Shown: positions 1-12,702, counted from the first letter of the stretch. The stretch is 64,000 nt of DNA from Microbotryomycetes sp. JL201 (GCA_033819885.1 JAQYUZ010000012.1:124001-188000), one strand, 5' to 3'. Translations and numbers: made by a program. The notes: generated by a model from the sequence alone, not told the origin.

Positions 1-293
1 ACGTTTGCGATCCTGTGCTGCTGGCTAACCTGTTCCTGTCCTGTTGTTCTCGTGCCGACCGTTCAAACGATTTTTTTCGCCCTCGCCGTCACCCCCTTCC
101 GCCGTCATCTGGTGTCGTCTCGAACCGCTTGGCCCTCGTTTCAATTCATCAAACGCAATTTCCGTACATTGCCGCTACGTCGCGTGGTGTCGCCCGCCAT
201 CAATCGCCTTTCTTGCCCGGTCGCTCTCAAACTGGCCATCCGTGCATCAAATCGCTTACGTCGCCGTCCACAATCGCCGTCGTCTTCCAACAG
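1..293 (+). promoter_or_regulatory. Upstream region and probable 5' leader of RPS16
   Basis: This stretch precedes the ribosomal protein S16 start codon. It is pyrimidine-rich with many short C/T runs, as is common upstream of fungal ribosomal protein genes. The short open frames here overlap one another in several frames and resemble no family I know. I see no TATA box. A 5' untranslated intron cannot be excluded. The call of promoter plus leader is inference from position. Confidence 0.45.
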
Positions 294-1147
294 ATGTCTA
301 CCACCGTCCAGTCTGTTCAGACTTTCGGCAAGAAGAAGACGGCCACGGCTGTCGCCCTCGCTCGCGTACGTCGACATGTCGACTCTGTCGTCCGCGCCAG
401 ACCAGACAGCTGATTATACCGCTTCACGTGTTGTTTTGATCCGATACAATGCAGGAGGGCAAGGGCCTCATCAAGGTTAACGGTGTTCCTCTCTCGCTCT
501 ACGGCTCGCCCATCCTCCGCCCCAAGCTCTATGGTCAGTCTCATTTGACGTCGGACGTCGTCGATGCGCCTGGCCCGCCTGCGCGTGTTGTCCCGATAAC
601 TGTTCGTACCGGGAAGGACATTAGCAGGGCCGGACAGGGCATCGATGGGCATGCCTCCGCTGGCGAACTGAAGGCGCTGACGCGTGCATTGCCACAATGA
701 TGCAGAGCCCCTTCTCTTGTTGACCTCGTTCACGTCGTCAACCACCGGCCTCGCTTCGCCTCTGTCGCGCATGGATATCCGCTTGCGCGTCTCGGGTGGT
801 GGACACACCTCGCAGGTGTACGCCCTCCGCCAAGCCATCGCCAAGGCTGTTGTCGCCTACGTCGCCAAGTACGAGGATGCTGCCTCGGCTCTGGAGGTCC
901 GCAAGGCATTGGTCTCGTACGACAGGAACTTACTCGTCGCCGACCCGAGGCGCTGCGAGCCCAAGAAGGTGCGGCGACGATCTATTGGCGGAGCTGCGTC
1001 GTCCTGTACTTACAATTCTTTCTTGTCAAATATAGTTCGGTGGTCGCGGTGCCCGCGCTCGCTTCCAGAAGAGTCAGTTGCTGTTCTCGCGTCTCACTGC
1101 TTCACTTTGCCCTGACCAGTCGTTGCTGTCATCCAGGTTACCGATAA
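294..1147 (+). CDS. RPS16: 40S ribosomal protein S16 (uS9)
   Basis: Small-subunit ribosomal protein uS9, which sits in the head of the 40S subunit with its C-terminal tail reaching the P-site tRNA. Five exons join cleanly: 294-365, 455-533, 706-968, 1036-1072 and 1137-1147, giving about 153 residues. The start [20 protein letters not shown], the segment [10 protein letters not shown], the block [18 protein letters not shown], the stretch [13 protein letters not shown] and the ending FQKSYR are all diagnostic. The last exon is only 11 bases and supplies the final Ser-Tyr-Arg and the stop. The protein is about 9 residues longer than usual. The extra residues lie in the loop between EPLLLL and DIRLRV, and no GT-AG intron removes them. 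Identity is certain; exon borders follow from frame and family alignment. Confidence 0.96.
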
Positions 1148-1432
1148 GCTTGTCGCTTGTCGAATTCGTTTGCGACTCTTTTGGAACGAGATTGTGTGTA
1201 CTCTGAGAGGGGCTTGGAGGGGTGGCTTCTCGTCTGGTTGTTGCTGAGACGGACTCCTCAAACTTGTACTCGACTGGAGGGGATGCAATTCAACATTCCT
1301 ACACTCAGAAATATAGCCGGATGACGCGTCCTTGGTCGAGACGATGATGCGCCGTGCTTGTCTTCAAGACTTGATATTGAACGGCTTCCATGGCATTGAC
1401 AGCTCTATAGCTGACTACAACATACGAAGATC

Positions 1433-3099
1433 TAAGGCAAAGACTGTTCGTACTCCCCTGCACACGCATGCGAACCGGTGAAACCGTCAGCTAGCTGCGA
1501 CGATGCGTTTCCTTTTGGGCCAAAGGTTGCGTCACGAATCAAGCCAACTCACAAGCCGCTTTGAGATCCTTTTCGACGACTGATCTGATTTTCTCGTCTG
1601 CGATGGGCAAAGGCTTGCGAGGTGCGCCACCGAGTCCTTTTTGAACGAAGTGCTCGAGCGCATACTTTGTGCCAGGTACGCCCGTCTGTTTTAAATTTTG
1701 TCAGTTTGACGTGTGAAAAGTCAGCGAGCGTGTTTCTGACGAGACGCAATGGAAAGAGTTTCACCTTGATGGTTACCCAATCAGCGTCAGTGCACAAATC
1801 TTGCAACTCTTGTGCTTGACGCAAAAGTTGCACGTTGCCCGTCTCGAGCGCTTCGTTTGAAACGTTCCACAATTTGACGATCGTCTTTGGGATGATGTTG
1901 CCTGCAATAGAGTTTTCGGTTTAGAAATAGCGCAAATACAGCTTGCGATCACGAGCCAGGGTGACAGGGCAACTCGATAAATCACGAAACGGACCTGTTC
2001 CAGTAATGCAGCCTTGGTGACGTGCGACGATCGAAGGCAACAAGTAGTCGACCAAGCCCGACAAGACAAAGAACGGGCTGCCGTGGCGGGCGAGGTATTC
2101 TGGGGTGGACGTGTGTCGGCCAATGCGGTGTCCCTTGCCAATGTTGCCGCACGTGAGCTGTAGAGGGTAAATATGAGCCACGTGACGGCGTTCTGAGCTC
2201 AAAGATCGCTTACCTTGACGCCCATGCAATTAGGATGTTCGCTCAACTCGACAATCAGGTCAGAGTCGAGATCGATGCCGCTTGCAGCACCCGGGAAGTT
2301 ATAGAGCATGACCTGAGTATGTGAAAGGATCAGAACCATGCTCTCTCGTGCCTAGTATGCCGATCCAGAGACAATGCATTCCCGAGACTGACAGGCAGGG
2401 GTGACTTGTCGCACACGTCCAAGAAGAACTCTTTGATCGACTTGCGATCCTTGTTGATCCAGTAGTTGAAGTATCCGGGGTGGATTACAATGGTGTAGTC
2501 TGCGCCTGCTTTTTTCGCCTCATGGCACAGTTTGACCGTCTGATGAGCCGATCCTGTGCCGGTGCCGACAAGCAGCGGGACAGACTCGAAACCGTTCTGG
2601 TCCAACACCTGGCGGGCACTCGTGATCAAGAGAGAGCGCTCCTCGTCCGACAAATGGTTGGCTATCATACCAGGTCCAGCGAGAGTGTCGCGTCAGTCGA
2701 TTGCGAATCTCAGAAGTTGAGGTGACAAATGGCCATGTATGTGCCGCCCATTTCCTACTGTCTCACCTTCTCCGTTTGTGCCATGCACGACGAGGCCCAT
2801 ACCGGCCTTTGCGAGGCGCAGGATCTGAGTCTGCCACGACTTGATGTCGAGCTCTTCGGTCTCTGCAATGAATGGCGCTGCGACAGGGCAGTACCTGGTA
2901 AGAACAGACGTGTCAGTCGGTGAATACATGCACTCTGCCATGCGAAAAATGTTTCCTGTCCTCTCGCCCAGAACAGTCCGGCCCCGCTCGGCTTGGTCTC
3001 TTGCGGGGGAGAACATGGGTGCGCAAGAGATTGCGAGACGTTAGCTGGTGACACTCACACGCCAGCCTTGAACGGTCGAGAGATTGTGGCGGGTGACAT
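1433..3099 (-). CDS. DHDPS-family aldolase (2-keto-3-deoxy-hexonate or 4-hydroxy-2-oxoglutarate aldolase-like)
   Basis: Class I (Schiff-base) aldolase of the dihydrodipicolinate synthase superfamily. Fungal members such as GaaC/LGA1 cleave 2-keto-3-deoxy sugar acids to pyruvate plus an aldehyde. The short first exon begins MSPATISRPFKAGV at 3099. Later exons give a HGTNGE motif (the pyruvate-binding GTTGE type), YNFPG with the catalytic tyrosine, and NCMGVK with the Schiff-base lysine just before an intron. A spliced last exon is preferred: a gtgagt donor after KDLKAA, a CTGAC branch and a tgtgcag acceptor give the ending WEYEQSLP and a stop at 1433-1435. Without that splice the frame would stop at 1539. 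All catalytic residues are present. The true substrate is unknown. Its relevance to the dehydratase and dehydrogenase at 10.9-14.3 kb is inference. Confidence 0.85.
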
Positions 3100-3437
3100 G
3101 CTTGCGATTGAGTGGAAGCAAAAGAGCGAAGGTGGCTCAAGTTCGTGCCGGCCTGCGCTGCCGAAGCTATGGGCACAGGCGGCATAGCGGGCCGCCTCTG
3201 CTCCGGACCTGCACGTGACTCGCCCGTGGACCCGTGTGGTAGTCCAGATGGCTGGCTGACACTCTTCCGCCACATCAGATTGCACAAAGACTGTCTATGC
3301 TTTTGTCAAAGGACGAATACGCATTGCCGCAGATTCCGAAACTCGCGGAATCCGCTTTTAAAGGGGGCGAAGTGTACATACAACATCAGGTATTATATCT
3401 TAGTATCTACGATAACAATGGCCACAGTGCCTCTCTG
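3100..3437. promoter_or_regulatory. Intergenic region upstream of the aldolase and downstream of PAN2
   Basis: About 340 bases between the aldolase start and the PAN2 stop, both on the minus strand. It should hold the aldolase promoter and the PAN2 3' end. There is an AT-rich segment around 3385-3420 and a run of five G within an A/G stretch near 3360. I see no convincing coding sequence or structured RNA. Confidence 0.4.
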
Positions 3438-6400
3438 CTACGTTTGATCTGCTGCTTTCCTATGCACTCTCCTGTGGTTACCTCGACCGCTTGTTGAACG
3501 TTGGTGAGATCCGTCGCCAATACCTCCGCCCGGCAACGGACCAAGAGCACCATTGCCAGGGCCAGGAGGGCGGTGTCTCTGAGCTGAAGTTGCGGGCATC
3601 GCTTGCTGCATCATCATAGGTCGGCCGCCCGCGAAGAACGGAGTGCTTTGCTGATGCGTCGGCTGTTGCTGCACAGGTGGATCCGGCATCGGCACTTTGA
3701 AGTTCTGCACGTCAACGCAGGAGCAGAACCCCCCAAGGAGAGTCAGCCGAGATGACTCTGGCACCGATCACAAAGTTGACGCACAGTTTGTTTGCCCTTT
3801 TGATATACTTCTTCCAACTCTTCCTCCCAGGTACCTTCAGCCTCAAGCCTGTTATATTCCTCGTAGAGCTGCAAGGCTGTGCGCGCGTCCTCAATTGAAT
3901 CATGCGTGTCGGCTTGGATAGCAGAGTCGAGGACTGCCCACGCCAAGAATCGCAAAGACAGTTTTCGTTGTCGATGGGGCAGGTGGTATATGTTGACGGT
4001 GTCGATGATCTGATTCGGGGGCACATAGATGTCTTTTTACGGCAAGTCAGCAAAGCGAGTCGAACATCATCACCTCGCAAAAACAACACACTGATGATGC
4101 GGAAATCCTTGTTGAGACCGTGACCGATGAACACGCATCCGAGGTCGACAAGCATTCTGAGCTTCTTGTACGCAACTTTCAGAGGCACAAGGGTATGTCT
4201 TGAATTATTCGGGTCCAGGTCACCGGCTGCCCTTGGAGGTGTAAGTCGCGCGCCCGAACGACGATAATCAAGAACTCACGTCGGATGCCTGAAAATTCCG
4301 TAAGATAGTCGACAACTGTTTCGCTCGTGTGAATGTAGTCGTCAATGAAAGGGATACCGGTATTCTCGCCTTCCCCCCGCAAAACGGAAACGCGAGCGAG
4401 CGTCATTCGACTCGGCCTAATGACCTTCTTTGTGCCATCCGAGTGGAACTCGGCCTCTTCTTGCTGAAGAGAAACAAACTCGGCATCGATAGGCACGAGC
4501 GTTCCGGGTCTTGGCACTTCGGTGGTTGCCAACGGCTGGTGCTTGACCAGAGTCGGATCGCGTCTCCTAGTTACGAGATCATCAGCAATGCTTCCGAGAT
4601 CGGCTGCCTTAAGCTCACTTTGAAGTCGTGAAGTCGTGGCATAGGATGGACGGGTCGCCCTTGTGCGGCAACGATGAAAAGTCGATAATGTCGCCACTGT
4701 CTTTGCGCTCATAGAATAATACGGCAGGAATCTGCAAGCGGCGAAAGTCAGCCACTTCGAGTGTCTGTGCTAGACATGCATGCGCACCTTCCATGTTCCT
4801 GGGAAGCTCAACGCTTCGTCTTCGCTCACGGGGCGGACGAGGAAATCGTTGAAAAGATGCCACGACGCCTCAGCCGATTCGCCAGAATTGACTGGATTTT
4901 AAACAACGTGAGCAAAGGTGGTCAGAGAATCATGAGAAGAAATACGGACCCTGAGCCAGAGCGACAAGATGTGACGGGTCGTCCTCGGGCTGGATCTGAG
5001 CCACCATTGCGCGAAGTTCGTACACGATGCTGCTAGGTGGGGCTTCTTGATCGCGCTGCAGGCATGTCACGCTGATGCTTGTATCCTGCTTAACGACGGC
5101 AAATCGAGGCGATAGGAATCGTGAGCCGTTCTCGAGTTTGTTGTCGAGCCATGTGTCGAGCTCGTCGGCAGTTCGGACTCCGGCGTTCACAATCAAGACC
5201 GGAGGCATCGGAGCGTCGGTTATGACGCGCCTGACTTTGACAATGGTCGACTGTTGACACGAAGCACATGGCATCCTCGAACTGTTTTCGCGATGGAACG
5301 AGTTGCGCAAGATGCTGGCAAAATCACTTGCCGGCGGAAGCTCATTGGATAGAGCCTGAACCATCAACGTGAGCCCTGGAACCAGCCGCGCCCAACCCGT
5401 GAAAGCTTACCTTTCTGGGATAGATGAGATCGAGCACGCCGAGGCTAGTCTCTCGATTGCTTTGCGCTCCGCAAGATTGACAAACGCTTACTGTGCCTAC
5501 GTCCAACCGCAATAGTTGGGCCAGAGGCGCACGTTCTTCGGCCTTTTTGAAATTTCTGAGCAGTCGAGTTTGGCTCTCCGGCAAATTTGACTCTGTGGTC
5601 ATTTGTTCGAGCAGATAGCGACTGAAAGTTTGGATCAAGGACGCATACGCGACGGAAGCCGAATCGCGGTCGTTGTCCATATCGAGAAGACCAAGTGCAG
5701 CAACTGGATTCCACACAATGTCGTCAGCTCGATATACACGAATAGGGCGCGGAAAGTGTGACTTGCCTTGCGGACTCGCGCCGAACGCTCGCGAGAAGTT
5801 GCTCGCTTGGCAATTCATGCCCTTAGCATCCTGGAGCATCCGAAACAAGAAGCCAGCTTCGCATAGCAAACAGTTCTCTTTGGGGCAGGCAGAGTAGGTA
5901 TGTGCTTGCGCCAGCGTTCGGACGGGCAGGGTGTAGTTAAGCGCCTGCAGGAGCGAGTTGGTGTACGAATTTGTGATATGCGTCTCGAGTCCTGAGAAAG
6001 CTGTCTTGTTGTAGAATCTGGGAGCGGCCATGTCAGCTCTATTCCGCAAAGTAGCTGCAGTGCATGCCCACCCAAAGTCGAAGTCTTCAACGCCGAATCT
6101 GCTGTACTTGATTTCGACTTTGCGGTAATGTTTGGGCATCTTGGATTCTGACGCATCGTCGTCGTCCTGCTCCGTCTGCACGATCTGTAGGGATAATTGG
6201 GTTTCAACGCTAGTGCTGGGGGCGGTTGAAAGGAACGTACAGAGACGACACGGTCTCGCTTCTTCATCATCTCGGCCCGCTCTTTGTCACTACGGAACAT
6301 TGGAGCATCAACGCCGAGCCTGCGCTTGTCGGCTTTGCTGCTTGGCACTTGGTTTCGCCGGCCAGCTGCTCGTGCGAATGCAGGGTATGCCGCGTAGCCT

Positions 6401-7839
6401 ACAAAGTCCACCGTCTTGACCGTCGCCAAAATGGCCGGACTGATGACGGGTTTCCGATGATGCCAAGGCGAAGGCTTGAAATCCATGGATTGTGGCAACA
6501 GGGAAAGTAGCGGCGAGGTGTAGTAGGGCATTCCGATCGAATTGAGAGGCCTGCCGCGTTACATTGTCGGGACTGATCAGTCTAGCCCATCGTTAGCGCA
6601 GTTCAGGCTTACGTATCATCTCTCCAGTCAATTCGTTCCGGAGGCTCGACGGTGTCAGGCAGGTCTACTTCGCCTTCGAAGCGTGAAAACTGTGCATCCG
6701 ACTGCGAAGCCCACAAATGGACACAGCCTTCGGCGTCTGTGAACGCCAGACCTTCTCCCGTTGGTGCGACCGCCATGGCAGTGAAATAAGACGGCGTCTC
6801 GACCTGAAACACACTTCCCTTTCCAACTTCTTTCAGATCAAGCAGCTGAACGCGTCCTTCTGCTGTCGCTACGATGACGTTGCCCGACAACCGCGGATGG
6901 AACCGAACGAGCGCAGGCGGACTCGGGAACGGGATTGGCGACAATGGTCTGAGATAGCGTGCGTCATGCAGTTTAAGATACGGATCTGGTAACGGAAGCC
7001 CTTGCCTGCGAGAACGACGATTCGTGAGCCAAGCAGAAGAACGCAAACTCGAATGAATACGAACCTGAGCGTAAAGCCAACGGTGACGATATAGTTGCCT
7101 TCTGTCTCGAGCTGTGTGATACCACCTGTGTGTGCCAAGACACTCTCTTGAACTGCCATCGCAGGAGAGCGCGTGTCGAGTAGTGCGACGCTGCCCGTGG
7201 TGGTCGAGCCGACGAGGTGGGTTGACCTCCTTAGGTGCGTCAGCGATACAGACAGACTTTGCTACGTCTGGAAGTCAGCTTTGCTTCTGGTCTGTAATCA
7301 TGTATAGAAGCAAACCTTTTTCACGAGTGAACCACGTGCCGTGTTGATGAGATACAAGTCGCTGGCGGGCCCGGTGGCTGCGATCTCGGACGAGCGCGAG
7401 GGTGTGTAGGCGAATGTAGTCAAGGGCTGACCTGCGTCGGCACTGCATGAGAGAATGAAATGAATGTTTGTGCATCCTCTTCCGAGAGCTTCCCGACTGA
7501 CAAGACGTTCCATAACGCAAGTCCTCGCCTCGATGCCATCTTTACGGATCCGCCGCGGGTTTTACCTGCGGCGAGGATGCCGCCGCCGACGCTCAGGAAG
7601 CCATTGTTTTCGGCGATGATCTCTGATGTTGGTCCGTAGTGTGCGCGGTAGCTCGTGTACCTGCCCGAGACGCCTGTCTCTGCGGAGCAGAAGAAGGACG
7701 CGACCGTGCCGTTATCGGCGCCCGTGAGCAGCAGTGGCGATGCTGTATCGAACGAGATGGCCGTCGATTGATGTGGCAGGAACTGGCTCGCGAGCGGACG
7801 CCATTGGCCACCTTGTGGCTCTGCGGCGGCGTACGCCAT
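3438..7839 (-). CDS. PAN2: PAN2, catalytic subunit of the Pan2-Pan3 poly(A) deadenylase
   Basis: Cytoplasmic 3'-5' exonuclease that trims poly(A) tails together with Pan3. The order is an N-terminal WD40 propeller (about 7839-6600, including AVQESVLAHTGGITQLETEG), a linker, a catalytically dead ubiquitin-hydrolase-like domain (about 6500-4900, with SLLQALNYTLPVRTLAQAH), and a DEDD exonuclease. The nuclease acids are visible: DAEFV (Asp and Glu), the Asp in GHGLNKDF, and the Asp with its neighbouring His in HDSIEDA. A Gly/Pro/Gln-rich tail follows and ends at 3438. The gene is split by many introns. I chose the ATG at 7839, which begins MAYAAAEPQGGQWRPL. The open frame extends about 50 codons further upstream, so an earlier ATG is possible. 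Confidence 0.92.
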
Positions 7840-8233
7840 CAAAAGGCCGCGCAAGCCTGCACACGCTGCTGTCAGCCGCGAAACGAGTGCGCGTGTCTCT
7901 TGAAGGCTGACACCGAGGTGTGTGTGCGCGAGTGGACGCCGCAAGATGCCAAAGCGCGAGTGTTGGCTGAATGCGCGCCTTGCCATTCACCTACGACAGA
8001 CATTGCTTACGGCAGCAGACTTGGTCGTTCATCGCAAAGCCCTATAGGTCGCACAAGTCTCCTGTTGCACAACCGGCACCACACCACTGCGCCCAGGCCG
8101 CGCTCGATAAAGTTGCGCCCCACTTGGTTGCAAGCTCGACACCAGCTCAGCACCACCGCAGGGCTCCACTTGACTCGGTGCCGCGCCTGCGCGCTCGTCC
8201 ATACTGCCTCGTCGCTCACCGTAAAGTCCCGGC
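7840..8233. promoter_or_regulatory. Divergent promoter region between PAN2 and the TBC1D5-like gene
   Basis: A 394-base gap between two genes transcribed away from each other, so it must carry both promoters. It is GC-rich with no TATA-like element that I can see. Open frames crossing it on both strands lack conservation cues and are read as chance. Confidence 0.4.
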
Positions 8234-10771
8234 ATGGCCGCCGCCGAGCAAGACGGCTCGGTCGAGCAGCTCGTCCGGCCGAGCGAGGCCCGTGTGCTCG
8301 AGCAGTGGCACAAGACACTTAGCAACCCTTTGCTCAGCTTGTCACACATCAGAGACGCTGCCAAGCAGGGCCGTCTACCTCGCGACGGGCTCAGGTCTCT
8401 TCACTGGAGGGTCCGTGCCAGCCACTCCGCCTGTCCCATCCTCGAGCGCTGACATCCGGGATCATCGTTCTAGTACTTCTTCGGTCTCCTGCCATCTCCT
8501 TCAGTCCAGTCAAGATCTTCCGTGCCGACATACGGCGTCATCTTGAATCACAGCAGAGCAGAGTACTCGAGCTTGCGCGAGCAGTACCTCAGAGCTCCAG
8601 ACGGACATTGGGTCAATGACGGAGCCACCCAGCTCAAAAGCGATATAAATGCCCCAGAAAGACCATCGTCTATAGCTATGAACGTGCAAGTCAACAACCC
8701 GCTCGGTCTGGACGACGCCAACCCGTGGTCGACCTGGTTTCAAGATCTCGAACTCCGCAGAACCATTAGGCAAGACGTGCAGCGAACGTCAGCTGGGAGC
8801 ATTCAATTAGGCTTTCACAGGACAGTGTTGCTGATCTGTATCGTTTTCTGCACAGCTTCCCTGAGCTCGATTACTTTCGCGATCCGGCCACCCAAGACAA
8901 ACTCGTCAACTTGCTTCACATATGTTGCAAGTTGACGCCCGAAATCGGGTACAGGCAAGGGATGCATGAGCTGGTGGCGCCTATACTATGGATCGTCGAC
9001 TTTGATTCGGTCGACTGCGACGCCGATACGCCAGAATCACTGCCTCACCTCGTCTTGTCGCGCCGACATGTTGAACACGATTCGTGGGCCTTATTCTCGG
9101 CGTTGATGAGGTCGGCCAAAGTGTATTACGACTTCACGCCCTCAGTGCCGTTGGCGACGCCTGCGGCGTTAGCTTCAACGACCAACAACACACTCGCCCA
9201 CAACAAGGCCCACACTGGCGGGAGCACACTTGTACAGCCTATCGTAGCGACTGCCATCCGCGTGCACGACAATCTCCTCAAGATTGTCGATTTCGAGCTC
9301 TGGCAGAAACTGGAGGAACTCGCAATCGAGCCGCAGTTGTACGCCATCAGGTGGTTGAGATTACTGTTTACACGCGAGTTCCCTCTCGACGACGCCCTCG
9401 CCTTGTGGGACGGCATCTTTGCAGAAGATTCTACACTGCGACTCGTCGAGTACATCTGTGTCGCCATGTTGCTTCGGATCAGGGACGCAGTCCTGCTGTC
9501 AGACTATTCCGCCGTTCTGCAGCTATTGTTGAGATACCCAGCATTGCCGGACGGCACACACAATGTCTCGTTGCTGCTCGAGCAAGCGATCTACCTTCGA
9601 GACAACACATCCTCCGACGCTGGTCGTCGGTGTAGAAACCAAAACTTTGAGAACGGAGCGATAGCTGGCGTCGAAGTTGTTGCAGAGTTGTCAGGCGATT
9701 CTTTACAACGGCGGCGCTCGACGAGCCATGTGGCGGAACACAAGAAAGCAGAGCCCCCGGTCGGGTTGCTCGGTGAAGGCGGACTCGGCGAGTTGGCGAA
9801 AGGCATGTATGGCAGAGCAGAGGCGCTGGGTATCAACAAGGCATTTTTTGGTACGCTGAATGAGATCAAGGTCAGCGAAGAAGTCTGCTGTAGGCTGAAA
9901 GCTTGACACCTGACAAGTTGCCTCCGTTTCAAAGCGAGGGTACGCGCAAGCGCAAGCTCACAACCATGCTATACGGAGCGACGGCATGTCTCAAATCCCT
10001 TCCCGTTTCCCGTGGGATCCCAAACCATTGCCGGCCGCGAAAGATTATCTAGCAGAAATAGGCAAAATGCGCGCCACAAGCATCGCAATGGCAGACGCCA
10101 TCGACAGGTGCATCACTGTTCTACAGCAGGAAGTTGTCATCGGCAAGCCTCGCAGAACAAGCGTTCAAGCAGACACGGCCAAGACCAGCGAGGAGGCGGG
10201 AGATGGCGCTAGCTCGCCACCGCCAAGCGGCGAGACTTTGATGGCTCTCACGGCATTGTCTCACGTTCGCGACGTCTTGTCTGGCAAGGCGAGAACGTTT
10301 GACGTGAGCGTCCTCTCACCACTGAACCACGCTCTGGAGGATGGCCGGTTCCCTTCTCCTCCCTTGGCAGCGGCTGTCACTTCGGCAGGTCCGTCCTCTT
10401 CGGTTTCGTCTTTCGAGATCAACGGTGCTGGCGGGCAGGAGCCACGGCAGGTACCCACGAGCAGATCTTCGCCTGACCAATCGAGGACGAGCGTCAGTAG
10501 CTCATCGTCAAGCTCGTTACCTCGACCAATGACACCGCCTCTCATTCTGAGTAACCGGCATGGGGACAAGCCCTTGCCCGCATTGACTCGTATTCCATTT
10601 TCGGCCGACCAAAAGGGCTTGCCACGCGTGCCATCGCTGTCGCCGCGGTCGTTGCCGGATCCAAAGGCGCTGCCAACACATGACTCTGCGGTGGTTGAGC
10701 CACTTCAAGCTGTATCTGAAAATCCGCCTGCTCCGAAGGTCCTCAGCGACCCTCTTGGCGTTTCACTGTGA
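8234..10771 (+). CDS. TBC1D5-like Rab GTPase-activating protein
   Basis: TBC-domain RabGAP most like TBC1D5, which acts on Rab7-type GTPases at endosomes and with retromer. Four exons are inferred: 8234-8410, 8474-8787, 8856-9870 and 9935-10771. The joins are phase-consistent and give GLRSLHWR|YFFGLLP and DVQRT|FPELDYF. The TBC1D5-type block YRQGMHELVAPILW and the tract FELWQKLEELAIEPQLYAIR are present, the latter carrying the YxxRW-type motif around the usual Gln finger. The domain has a large Asn/Thr-rich insertion. The last exon is low-complexity Ser/Pro-rich and is probably a disordered tail. The acceptor at 9934 was selected because it is the only one tested that keeps the tail in frame without a stop. 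Confidence 0.85.
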
Positions 10772-10865
10772 AGATTGCATGGTTCGTTTCAAGTTTGATT
10801 CAGCATTGTCGTTCTTTCCTCTGCCTGCAATTGTTCTTGTTGCCATGCTACCACTTTATACAGCT

Positions 10866-12702
10866 CTACCATTCCCTGACTGCGCCGTCCGGTCCACGGA
10901 ATACAGGATTCTTCCAGCTAAAGTCTTTCGATTCTGCAGCCGCTTGACGAACCAGGGTCTCATTGACTTGAATACCCAAACCTGCTCCGGTCAGCAGCGG
11001 AATCGTACCACGATCGACGTCGAACACTTCAGGATTTGACAAGTATGTCAACAAGTCGGCTCCTGACACCCCGTTACACGAAACGACAAAAAGAAAACGT
11101 GGTCAGGACTACGACTGGAAATCCGCCGTGGTTTGGAACTAACCGGTGCCTTTGTTATAGTGCATGCCAATGGACATTTCGTTGATGACAAAGTTTGGAC
11201 TCGAGAATGCGATTTGCAAACAAGCAGCAAACGCGATAGGTCCGAGTGGACAATGGGGAGCAATCGCCACGTCATATGTTCTATCCGAAAAGCCGACAGG
11301 CTCTCTGTTAGTGAGATCAGGGATCAGTGACAATGCTCAGCTAGGTCGCTCACTCTGCCATGTTTGCAATCTTTTTAGTTTCGGATATTCCACCAGAGTG
11401 GGCGATGTCGGGTTGAAGGAGGTCGATGCAGCCGGCTTCCAGGTACGGCCGCACTTGCTCTCTCGTGTACAAACGTTCTCCGAGCTAAAGCAACACCCAG
11501 TGAGCTTTTCACTGGGGAACAACGATTTTCGTCGAGACGTGTAGTTCCGAGCAGCTTACAGCAATCGGGATCGTGGTTTGGGCGTGCAACGTCTTGAGTT
11601 CCGGAACGTGGTCTGGCAAGAGCGGTTCTTCGACGAACAGAGGCATGTATTGCTCCAACCTTCTGACGAGCTGCTTGGCCATCGGCTTGTGCACGCGGCC
11701 ATGAAAGTCTCTGAAAAATTGACCGTCTCAGTCTCAGTGCAAGCCTGAGACGTGTTCAAGCTCAACTTACAGTCCAGCATCGATGCCAATAGACTTGACC
11801 TGTCTCAGTCGCTCGACAGTGTCGTCCAAGGCGCTAGGAGAGTCCAGCCATCCAAGCTGCGGGTCAAAGAGGTGTCAGCGGAGTCATCGGAGTGAACAGG
11901 GGAAAGCTTGACGACACGCACAGACTCGGTCGCGTTCATCTTTACGGCGACAAATCCCTGCTCTTTGCGAGCTTTTGCTTGTTCTAGCACATCCGAAGGG
12001 CGGTCGCCTCCGATCCAGCCGTAAACAAGAGCTCGCTCGCGACTGGACGAGACGGAAATCATTTGAGTCGTAGAGTTGGACGTTGCACTATCGACATTGT
12101 GACTGACACTTTGCCTCCGAGCAGCTCCCAAATGGGCACGTTGTGGCGTTTCCCTTTGATATCCCACAGTGCAATGTCCAAACTACAGGAGGGAAATCAT
12201 GAGTGAGGCACATTTGCAACAGAGAGGCGCAACTGACCCTGACAGAGCGCTCATCAAGACTTCACCGTGGCGATAAAAGCGATGCCGAGTGGCAGTTTGA
12301 TCTGTGCACAAGAGCAAGCAGTCAGTAAGGTTGAAGAGCATGCAGTCGACATGACAATCTTTTTTACAAATGTCTTCTATGTCATTGCTGTTCCAGCCGA
12401 CGAAACGGTCTCGAAGGTCGGCGAGGGCTCCTTCGACGGCTTCTGAGTGACCCTCGAGCGTCGCCTCTGTAATGAACCGGTTCCAACGGTCAGTCTCTGC
12501 GAATACAGCTGTTTGGGATATGTTGCGACTTGCCTCCCCATCCAATGATACCAGAATCAGTTTCTACGCGCACAAAGAGCCATCGCGGTCGAACTCGAAA
12601 CCACTCGAGGGTTTTGATGGCATCAAAGTCGCCGCCCGCCTTCTTGCCTAGCCCCTGTGCGTAATCATCCGTGGTGGACAGCTGTGTGAGTTTCGTGGCC
12701 AT
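10866..12702 (-). CDS. D-galactonate dehydratase-like enzyme (enolase/mandelate racemase superfamily)
   Basis: Predicted sugar-acid dehydratase turning a hexonate, D-galactonate in the DgoD subgroup, into a 2-keto-3-deoxy-hexonate. The start is [17 protein letters not shown] at 12702. Exons give [50 protein letters not shown] and then the metal and acid/base residues: LDFHGRV, FVEEP, LGERLY and APHCPLGP. The ending [14 protein letters not shown] is typical of DgoD. All expected ligands (Asp, Glu, Glu) and the catalytic histidines are present, so it looks functional. It is about 20 residues longer at the N terminus than bacterial DgoD. It is transcribed away from the KduD-like gene across a 319-base gap. 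It could instead act on another hexonate. Confidence 0.88.

Noticed and set aside
15-480. Three overlapping plus-strand frames before RPS16
   Set aside because: They overlap one another in all three frames, are rich in Arg/Ser/Pro from GC-rich pyrimidine DNA, and contain no motif. They are 5' leader and intron sequence of RPS16.
317-844. 175-codon minus-strand frame
   Set aside because: Runs antisense through RPS16 exons and introns; no family resemblance.
7639-8322. 227-codon plus-strand frame
   Set aside because: Antisense to the PAN2 WD40 exon and extends into the promoter; composition follows the complementary strand.
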